Shown: positions 1 through 5,058 of the stretch, piece after piece
Numbering within the stretch: the first letter of the stretch is position 1
How the letters are laid out: each line of letters begins with the position of its first letter
Origin: Elusimicrobia bacterium RIFCSPLOWO2_01_FULL_60_11
GTDB taxonomy: Bacteria > Elusimicrobiota > Elusimicrobia > 2-02-FULL-39-32
Direction of reading: 5' to 3'
Assembly: GCA_001800085.1 (NCBI GenBank)
Contig: MGUS01000039.1
Span: forward strand, 3,539-10,605
DNA: 7,067 bases
Program-made: the position numbers and the translations under genes
The notes under the pieces: model-generated
Seen by the model: the letters and a program-made list of their open reading frames with translations, nothing else
What the model was told of the DNA's origin: nothing
The model's database searches: none

Positions 1-838
1 AACTTTTCATGGGAGACCGCTCAAATTCAATGATGAGTTTACCCGTGCGATCATGGGGGAAAGCGTATTTTAATGAATTCGTGAGAAGTTCGTTGATGAT
101 GAGCGCGCAGGGGATAGCCGTGTCGATGTCCAGATAAACGTCCTTGATTTCTGTCTGTAAAGTCACTTTGTCCGTGCTCACCCCGTAGGATCGGAAAAGA
201 TGGGTGGCCATGTTCCGGACATATTCCGAGAAATCAATTTTGGCCAGGTCCCGGGACTGGTACAGTTTTTCATGGATCAGGGCCATGGACCGGACGCGGT
301 CCCGGCTTTCCTTGAACATGCCCAGCATTTTCGGGTCCTCGATGTAGCGCGACTGCATGTTGAGGAGCGTGGAAACGATCTGGAGGTTGTTCTTGACGCG
401 GTGGTGGATTTCCTTAAGAAGCACTTCCTTTTCCTTGAGGGAGGACGAGATCTGTTCCTGGATGAGCTTCTGCTCGGCGGCGCTCCTCTTTCTTTCCGTG
501 ATGTCCCGGATGATGCTCAAAACGAGGTTGCCTTCTTTGGCGTTCACGGGCCCCAGCATGATGTCCACGGGGAATTCCGTCCCGTTTTTTCTCACGCCGT
601 AGAGTTCCAACCCTTCATTCATCTCCCGGGTCCTGGGATTTGCGTGATAGTTTCCCCGGTGGCCCACATGAGAGGAGCGGAACCGGGAAGGCATGAGGAT
701 TTCCACGGGCTTGCCGAGGATCTCTTCCAGGTCGTACCCGAACATCACTCCCGCCTTGCCATTGGCGTGCGTGATGCGCCCCCGGCCGTCGACCACGACA
801 ATGGCGTCCGGGGCATGTTCGAAAAGCCCCTCGAACAT
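1..838 (-). CDS. PAS-HisKA_2 sensor histidine kinase, C-terminus cut by left edge
   Basis: Cytoplasmic sensor kinase, about 279 codons visible, read by translating the reverse strand by hand; it runs off the left edge without a stop. Residues 1-115 form a PAS domain starting LFEHAPDAIVVVDG, with the family-typical segments ELYGVRKNGTEFPVDI and SIIRDITERKR. Residues about 118-142 are a charged helical linker. At 141-153 comes the HisKA_2 signature LKEIHHRVKNNLQ, with His146 (next to Arg) the probable phosphoacceptor. The HATPase N box is INELLTNSLKYAFP (about 248-261, Asn249 and Asn254). The ATP-lid part is outside the window. No transmembrane segment is visible, so it is probably soluble, sensing by PAS. 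It lies 147 nt downstream of the response regulator gene on the same strand, so it is a likely partner kinase. Start is uncertain: ATG at 836-838 begins exactly at the PAS domain but has no well-placed Shine-Dalgarno; an in-frame GTG at 917-919 would add 27 residues. Confidence 0.9.
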   Translation of the reverse strand, partial: MFEGLFEHAPDAIVVVDGRGRITHANGKAGVMFGYDLEEILGKPVEILMPSRFRSSHVGHRGNYHANPRTREMNEGLELYGVRKNGTEFPVDIMLGPVNAKEGNLVLSIIRDITERKRSAAEQKLIQEQISSSLKEKEVLLKEIHHRVKNNLQIVSTLLNMQSRYIEDPKMLGMFKESRDRVRSMALIHEKLYQSRDLAKIDFSEYVRNMATHLFRSYGVSTDKVTLQTEIKDVYLDIDTAIPCALIINELLTNSLKYAFPHDRTGKLIIEFERSPMKS

Positions 839-856
839 CGCATGGCTGGAATCATC

Positions 857-871
857 GGCCTCCCCCAGGCC
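857..871 (-). repeat. Short perfect hairpin upstream of the PAS kinase
   Basis: On the minus strand GGCCT, a GGGGG loop and AGGCC form a 5-bp perfect stem. The loop and distal arm contain the only purine-rich Shine-Dalgarno-like tract (GGGGGAGG) before the kinase start at 838. If this tract is used by the ribosome the hairpin could mask it, but it lies 20 nt from the ATG, which is too far for standard spacing. It may be chance in GC-rich DNA. Confidence 0.3.
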
Positions 872-933
872 CGTTTTCGGGGGGTCGGAAACCAGGAGAC
901 CTTTTATAAATTTAAGCACAAAACTGCGGGTCG

Positions 934-973
934 CGTTTCCGGTTTGACACAGATGTGACGGGCCAAGGAAACG
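934..973 (-). repeat. Inverted repeat just after the response regulator gene
   Basis: Seven-bp perfect arms (CGTTTCC and GGAAACG on the minus strand) occupy 967-973 and 934-940, separated by 26 nt. A smaller CACA-GA-TGTG dyad lies inside the loop at 948-957. It begins 13 nt after the regulator stop codon. No U-tract follows, so it is not a standard intrinsic terminator. It could be an mRNA processing or stability structure between regulator and kinase, or chance. Confidence 0.3.
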
Positions 974-985
974 GCTTTTGAGGGT

Positions 986-1630
986 TTAGATTTTGGTCGT
1001 TTTTATGCGCCGAACCGTTTTTGCAACCGTCGGCTTCGGTTCGGAAAAGGTCTTCTGATGCATGGACAACAGAGCTCCGACGGTTCCCATGATTTGATGA
1101 AGCTCAAAAGGTTTATAAAAGAAGGCGTCCGTATGTTCCTGCATGAATTTAAGCTTTTCACCCAGGAGCTTTTTTCCCGTGATCCCGATGACCTTGACCT
1201 GGGCCGTCTGCGGGTCGGCCCTTAAGCTGGCCAAGACCCTCGCCCCGTCCACCACCGGCATCACCACATCCAAGATCACCAGGTCCACGGGCTTCTTGCC
1301 CAGTTCGATCAGCGCCTGGATCCCATCCTCGATCCACTCGACCTCCGCCTCCGTCCCGAACGCCTCCTTCAAGGCCCGCAGGATCAGCCGTCCGACGGTC
1401 CCTTCGTCTTCGACGACCAGGATTCTGCTCCGTTTCTTCTCTCCCATGCCTTCCGGGATCGGCAAACGATATTGCTCTAAAAACTTCAGGAGATCGCTCT
1501 CCCGCACGCGCCGGTGTCCTCCGGGCGTGGCGAAGGCAGGCATTCTTTTCTGCTGGATCCACTTGATGATCGTCGTGGGCTTCACCCCGCACATCCCCGC
1601 GATCTGAAACGTCGTATAGGTCTTTTCCAT
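986..1630 (-). CDS. Response regulator with N-terminal excisionase-like HTH and C-terminal receiver
   Basis: 214-residue cytoplasmic DNA-binding regulator. Residues 5-55 are an excisionase/MerR-type (HTH_17-like) winged helix-turn-helix: FQIAGMCGVKPTTIIKWI, then the wing TPGGHRRVRESDLLKFL, the hallmark of Xis/BldC-like domains. After a short proline-containing linker, residues 68-188 form a receiver (REC) domain: acidic pair Glu74/Asp75 in LVVEDE, phosphoacceptor Asp121 in LVILDVVMP, Thr151 in GITG, and Lys173 in FYKPF. All key residues are present, so it should be phosphorylatable. The order is reversed compared with most response regulators (REC first). The basic tail (about 195-214, ending RRIKTTKI) has no recognised domain. 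The ATG at 1630 begins directly before the HTH; a GGGGGA tract lies 11 nt upstream. It is preceded by a consensus promoter and followed by a HisKA_2 kinase. Target sites are unknown. Confidence 0.92.
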   Translation of the reverse strand: MEKTYTTFQIAGMCGVKPTTIIKWIQQKRMPAFATPGGHRRVRESDLLKFLEQYRLPIPEGMGEKKRSRILVVEDEGTVGRLILRALKEAFGTEAEVEWIEDGIQALIELGKKPVDLVILDVVMPVVDGARVLASLRADPQTAQVKVIGITGKKLLGEKLKFMQEHTDAFFYKPFELHQIMGTVGALLSMHQKTFSEPKPTVAKTVRRIKTTKI

Positions 1631-1692
1631 AGCTTGCTTTATCCCCCGTTTTTCTTTAAATAATAATAATAGTATTGACAGAATTAAAAGGT
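1631..1692 (-). other. 5' leader of the response regulator mRNA
   Basis: Predicted untranslated leader of about 60 nt between the expected transcription start (about 1692) and the ATG at 1630. It is strikingly AT-rich against its surroundings and includes an ATT trinucleotide run (plus-strand AAT units, about 1658-1670), followed by a GGGGGA ribosome-binding-like tract at 1642-1647. No stable hairpin is apparent, so it looks like an open, readily translated leader. Confidence 0.45.
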
Positions 1693-1698
1693 TTGATG

Positions 1699-1727
1699 AT
1701 TATAGGTTAAAATCACAGTTTTGTCAA
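1699..1727 (-). promoter_or_regulatory. Consensus sigma-70 promoter driving the response regulator
   Basis: On the minus strand TTGACA (1722-1727) and TATAAT (1699-1704) are both perfect consensus hexamers separated by exactly 17 nt (1705-1721). The start point is expected near 1692. It is correctly placed and oriented for the regulator gene at 1630 and sits in the only clearly AT-rich intergenic stretch of the window. No extended -10 TG is present. Such a full-consensus promoter predicts strong expression by the housekeeping sigma factor unless it is repressed; autoregulation by the HTH protein is possible but not shown. Confidence 0.82.
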
Positions 1728-1732
1728 GAGAA

Positions 1733-1750
1733 CCGGCCTTAAGCGGCCGG
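1733..1750 (-). terminator. Hairpin over the hybrid kinase stop codon, possible weak terminator
   Basis: CCGGCC (1733-1738) and GGCCGG (1745-1750) form a perfect 6-bp all-GC stem with a 6-nt loop that holds most of the kinase TAA stop (1739-1741). On the minus strand it is followed by TTCTCTTG, which is only a poor U-tract, and then directly by the -35 box of the next promoter. It may act as a weak or factor-assisted terminator separating the two transcription units; the missing U-run keeps confidence low. Confidence 0.35.
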
Positions 1751-4327
1751 AGTGAGGAGAGAACGGACGGCGTTCAAAAAATCTTCCAGATCCACGGGTT
1801 TATGCAGAAGGATCAGGGTTTTATCTTCAATGACTTGTTCCAGACCGGCGTTCAATACATCCCCGGTCACGAGAAGGAACTCCGGCCGGGGGTGCTTGGA
1901 CCATTGGGTCCAGTTCTCGTAGAGGTCGATGCCGGTCCCTTCACCCAGGCGCACGTCCGCCACGATGAGGTCATAGGGTCTCTTTACAATTTTCATCTTG
2001 GCTTCTTCCAGGGAGGATGCCGCCTCCGCAAGATGTCCGTCCATGCGCACGACCTTGGACAAATAGGCCAGGATGTCCGGCTCGTCATCGATCAGAAGTA
2101 TATTCTTTCCCTGGACCTGGGGCAGGGACATTTTTGGGGTCTCCGGCACGCGTTCTTTTCCCTTGGCGATGGGGAGCTCGATCCAGAATGTGGTCCCCGC
2201 GCCGGCCATGCTGCGGAAGCCAATCGCGCCCCCGTGGTCCTGCATGATCTGGCGGCAGACCGAAAGCCCCAGCCCCGTTCCCCGCCCCTCCGGCTTCGTC
2301 GTGAAAAAGGGCTCAAAAAGTTTTGCCTGCACTTCCCGGGGAATCCCCGGCCCGGAATCGGCAAGCTCCGCCCTCACCCTGTTTCTCGAACGGTAGACCC
2401 TGATATTCATCTCCTTCGGGCCCGGCCAGCCGGTCATGGCGTCGCAGGCGTTGTTGACAAGATTCACGAAAACCTGCTGGATCTGCTGAAAATCTCCCTG
2501 GACAAGGGGGATGTTGGATGGAATTTTGGAATGAACGGCGATGTTGGCCGATTTAGAAAGCTTGTATTGGAGCAGGTCCAAGGCGGCCTCGATGGCCTTC
2601 TGGATCCGCACCGGGCGCTTTTCCAGCTCTCCGTGCCGCACAAAGAGGAGCAGGTTATCGATGATTTTCCTGCAGCGGAGGGAATTGTCGACGATCATCT
2701 TCAGTTCTTCATCGGTCCTGTCCCGTTCTTCGGACGGGAAGCGGTGTTTCTTTTCTCCCTTCCCGCCCGTTAAATGAGACAAGGAAAGAAGCTGCGCGTA
2801 GCCGATCACGGCCTGGAGAGGGTTGTTGAGTTCATGAGCGATGGAGGACAAGAGCTGTCCGACCGCTGAAAGCTTTTCAGAACGGATGATCTGCGCTTCC
2901 AGTTTTTTGGCTTCGGTCACGTCGCGGATCACGATCGTCCATTCCTTGTTCATCCAGAAATCCTGGAAGGATCCGCCCCAGGAAAGATCCAGAGAGAGCT
3001 TCCGTCCGGATTTGGTCACGCCCTGGATCGGGTAGTCGCGGACCGATCCCTGGAGCATGACCTCGCTCATGAGTTTCTTGAAATCGGCTTCCCGGTCCGG
3101 CGGGAAAAGGACGGGCAGGGGCTTGCCGAGGATGAAGTCCCGGGAATATCCGAAGATCTGTTCTGCCCCCCGGTTCCAGGTGGCGATGCGATGCTCCCGC
3201 GAAAGGCCCAGGATCGCGACCGGGGAATTTTCCAGGACCGATCTGAAGCGGGCCTCAGATTCGGACAGATTTTGAAGGAGTCCGGTATTTTCCCTGACGC
3301 GCGCTTCCAGGTCGCGCGTGCGCTCCTCGAGGCTTCCCGCCATGGTGTTAAAGGCCTTGGAAAGGGTACCGATCTCGTCCTGGCTTTGAACCGTGACGCG
3401 GGCGGAGAGGTCGCCCGCCTGGAGGCCTTGCGCGGCACGCACCAACTCTTTGATGGGATGCGTGACCGAACGGACTCGAAAGACCACGAAGAGCACGACT
3501 AGGAGGCCGCAAAGCCCGCCGATCCAGAGAGTGAGGTCCCGGATCTGATTGAGGGGATTCAAAAAATCGCTCGCATTGGTCCCGAGGGTCACATTCCATT
3601 GGGTCTCTGAGATGGGGGCTTGAGTCACCAGGTGATCCTGGGGTCTCTTGGACGGAGCGGCAGGTTTTCCCAGGATGATCTTGCCGTCCTTGTCCGTGAT
3701 ATAGGCCCAGCCGGAGGACCCCACGTTCAGCCGGTTCAAGATATCCGTCACCGGCGAGAGGCTGCATTCGAAGACGAGGATCCCCCTGAACGCTCCGGAT
3801 GGGTTGAAGAGCGGCTTCTCGTAGACGATGATGGGCCCGAAGGCCGGATCGTTCTGCAGGGAATATCTGTAAGGATCGCCGGTCCCAGGTCTGAGGATCC
3901 GTCCCTTCGGATTTTCCCTCTCGGTGGAGATCCGGGACGAAACGATCTTGAAGACCTCGTTCCCTTTTTCATCCCTGTAGATGATGCGGTCGTAGACCCC
4001 CGTTCTCTGCGAGAACCTTGAAAAATACCTCTCGATCTCCTTGCGGTAGGTCTCGGCTTCCTGATTCAGGCCGAAGTCGAGATTGTTGTAATAATCGGCC
4101 AGCAAGGGGGTCTCGGCGGTGGTCTCAAGGTCGTGGATTCTCTGCTTGAAGAAATCCGACAGGGCCGTGCCGGCCTGGCTGCCCAGAGTGGCGATCTCCT
4201 TGTTGATGTTGCCCACGATGTGTTTTTTCGATATCCAATAGGCGGAAGTTCCCAGAACGCAGATGGCGGAAAGGGAGACGGGGATGACCCCGAGGATCAG
4301 CCGCCGGGCCAGCGAAGATCCGAGCAT
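1739..4327 (-). CDS. Membrane-bound hybrid histidine kinase (Cache-HAMP-PAS-HisKA-HATPase-REC)
   Basis: 862-residue inner-membrane sensor kinase. TM1 is about residues 8-31. Residues 32-264 form a periplasmic dCache-like ligand sensor (late segments SSGWAYITDKDGKIILG and ETQWNVTLGT). TM2 (about 265-285) leads into HAMP (286-340, PIKELVRAAQ to FNTMA). A PAS domain covers about 356-475, ending VIRDVTEAKK. HisKA has the H box SIAHELNNPL with His498; its two helices are separated by an unusually long charged loop (about 516-540). HATPase_c shows the N box NLVNNACDAM (Asn624/625), G1 DSGPGIP (Asp657) and FEPFFTTKPEGRGTGLGL. The C-terminal REC (742-858) has Asp747/748, phosphoacceptor Asp791 (VADVRLG), Thr821 and Lys843 (LLHKPVD). 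No HPt or DNA-binding domain. Its ATG overlaps the methyltransferase stop in TAATG, with no strong ribosome site of its own, so translation is probably coupled. The ligand is unknown. Confidence 0.95.
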   Translation of the reverse strand: MLGSSLARRLILGVIPVSLSAICVLGTSAYWISKKHIVGNINKEIATLGSQAGTALSDFFKQRIHDLETTAETPLLADYYNNLDFGLNQEAETYRKEIERYFSRFSQRTGVYDRIIYRDEKGNEVFKIVSSRISTERENPKGRILRPGTGDPYRYSLQNDPAFGPIIVYEKPLFNPSGAFRGILVFECSLSPVTDILNRLNVGSSGWAYITDKDGKIILGKPAAPSKRPQDHLVTQAPISETQWNVTLGTNASDFLNPLNQIRDLTLWIGGLCGLLVVLFVVFRVRSVTHPIKELVRAAQGLQAGDLSARVTVQSQDEIGTLSKAFNTMAGSLEERTRDLEARVRENTGLLQNLSESEARFRSVLENSPVAILGLSREHRIATWNRGAEQIFGYSRDFILGKPLPVLFPPDREADFKKLMSEVMLQGSVRDYPIQGVTKSGRKLSLDLSWGGSFQDFWMNKEWTIVIRDVTEAKKLEAQIIRSEKLSAVGQLLSSIAHELNNPLQAVIGYAQLLSLSHLTGGKGEKKHRFPSEERDRTDEELKMIVDNSLRCRKIIDNLLLFVRHGELEKRPVRIQKAIEAALDLLQYKLSKSANIAVHSKIPSNIPLVQGDFQQIQQVFVNLVNNACDAMTGWPGPKEMNIRVYRSRNRVRAELADSGPGIPREVQAKLFEPFFTTKPEGRGTGLGLSVCRQIMQDHGGAIGFRSMAGAGTTFWIELPIAKGKERVPETPKMSLPQVQGKNILLIDDEPDILAYLSKVVRMDGHLAEAASSLEEAKMKIVKRPYDLIVADVRLGEGTGIDLYENWTQWSKHPRPEFLLVTGDVLNAGLEQVIEDKTLILLHKPVDLEDFLNAVRSLLTPAA

Positions 4328-4329
4328 TA
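4325..4329 (-). promoter_or_regulatory. TAATG stop-start overlap coupling methyltransferase and kinase
   Basis: The methyltransferase stop TAA (4327-4329) shares one base with the kinase start ATG (4325-4327). The region upstream of the ATG has only a GGGGG tract about 12 nt away. This arrangement is typical of translational re-initiation and argues that the kinase is made from the same transcript as the methyltransferase. Confidence 0.75.
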
Positions 4330-5058
4330 TCTTTTACGGCCCCCAAAAACGGCGAACCCGAATGATTTCCAATAACATTCGACTTCCTCAAAACCGGCGG
4401 CGGAGAGCCATTTGAGTTGGTGGATGAGAGGGGAGGGTTGGTCCCCTTCGGCCTCCTGAGTCTTGCGGATGTATCTTCGGATCTCTTCCGGGTCCGCTTT
4501 TTCCCGGCCCGAGCTGTAAAGATTCCTCTGGATCATTTTCACCCAGGCGTCTTCATACAACCGGTCGAAAAAAGCGTGCTCGCCGCTCAAAGGATCGGCG
4601 CAAAGGAAGAGTCCGCCGGGGCGGAGCTGGCGGTGGATCTTGCTGAACAAGGCCTCTTTGCCTTTGGCGTCCAGGTGGTGAATGGCCCCCACCGAAACGA
4701 TGGCGTCGAAAGACCCCAGCCCGTTCCACCACGAAGGTTCACCGAAATCCCTTTGGACGAAATCACAGCGAAGGTCCGCCCCCAGCCGTTTCCGCGCCTG
4801 GTCCAGCATGTCCGGGGAGCCGTCCAGGCAGGTGATCTTGGCATTGGGATGATTTTCCAGGATGCGGGCGGCCACGCTTCCCGTTCCCGTTCCCATGTCC
4901 AAGATCCGAAGGCTGCGGTCTTGAAAGGTGAGCTCAAGCGCCTCGGCGACGCTGCCCAGCATCTGTTCATGGACCGGGCCGGCCCCGGCTTTGATGAAGT
5001 CGTCGTATTGGACCGCTCGCTCCTGGGAGTAAGCCATCCGCCATTTTTTATCGTTCAT
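4327..5058 (-). CDS. Class I SAM-dependent methyltransferase
   Basis: 243-residue cytoplasmic protein of the Methyltransf_11/25 type, predicted to transfer a methyl group from S-adenosylmethionine to an unidentified, probably small-molecule, substrate. Visible family motifs: glycine-rich motif I ILDMGTGTG (52-60); an acidic residue at the end of strand 2 in CLDGSPDML (Asp79), which would bind the ribose hydroxyls; FDAIVSVGAIHHLD (117-130); LRPGGLFLCADP (145-156). The C-terminus LSAAGFEEVECYW...FAVFGG is typical of small standalone enzymes of this class. It is not obviously a CheR-type or DNA/rRNA methylase. The start ATG at 5058 has a good GGAGG 9 nt upstream inside the preceding gene, overlaps that gene by 11 nt, and ends in a one-base overlap with the kinase gene. 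Position in this operon suggests a role connected with the sensed compound or the sensor, but this is inference. Confidence 0.9.
   Translation of the reverse strand: MNDKKWRMAYSQERAVQYDDFIKAGAGPVHEQMLGSVAEALELTFQDRSLRILDMGTGTGSVAARILENHPNAKITCLDGSPDMLDQARKRLGADLRCDFVQRDFGEPSWWNGLGSFDAIVSVGAIHHLDAKGKEALFSKIHRQLRPGGLFLCADPLSGEHAFFDRLYEDAWVKMIQRNLYSSGREKADPEEIRRYIRKTQEAEGDQPSPLIHQLKWLSAAGFEEVECYWKSFGFAVFGGRKR

Larger units (their letters stand above)
839..985 (-). other. Spacer between response regulator and PAS kinase, in-frame open
   Basis: This 147-nt gap contains no stop codon in the frame shared by the upstream regulator and the downstream kinase, so one TAA (986-988) is all that separates the two reading frames. 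It holds two small dyads (934-973 and 857-871) and an AT-rich run around 901-912. I found no convincing -35/-10 pair. The kinase is therefore most likely cotranscribed with the regulator, and part of this gap could encode an N-terminal extension of the kinase if a non-ATG start is used. Confidence 0.5.

Noticed and set aside
745..855. ATG at 853-855 placed just after GGAGG, 36-codon frame
   Set aside because: Spacing to the GGAGG is only 3 nt, the frame is out of phase with the PAS kinase and stops after 36 codons without motifs.
944..949. Plus-strand TTGACA
   Set aside because: No -10 element follows at normal spacing and the next plus-strand sequence is antisense to the regulator gene.
200..958. 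252-codon plus-strand open frame opposite the PAS kinase
   Set aside because: The minus strand here encodes a clear PAS-HisKA_2-HATPase protein; the plus translation has no recognisable motif, so it is a shadow.
1656..1672. AAT trinucleotide run as a phase-variable repeat
   Set aside because: Only about four units, in an AT-rich leader; too short to expect slippage and outside the coding and core promoter sequence.
1675..1703. Plus-strand promoter from TTGACA at 1675-1680
   Set aside because: No acceptable -10 at 16-18 nt and no plus-strand gene downstream.
1721..2773. 350-codon plus-strand open frame antisense to the hybrid kinase
   Set aside because: It is wholly opposite the well-supported kinase domains HATPase and REC; the translation shows no recognisable domain and a composition typical of an antisense shadow (many Gly, Pro, His, Asp).
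3620..4021. 133-codon plus-strand open frame
   Set aside because: Antisense to the kinase sensor domain, no motifs, no promoter or ribosome site of note.
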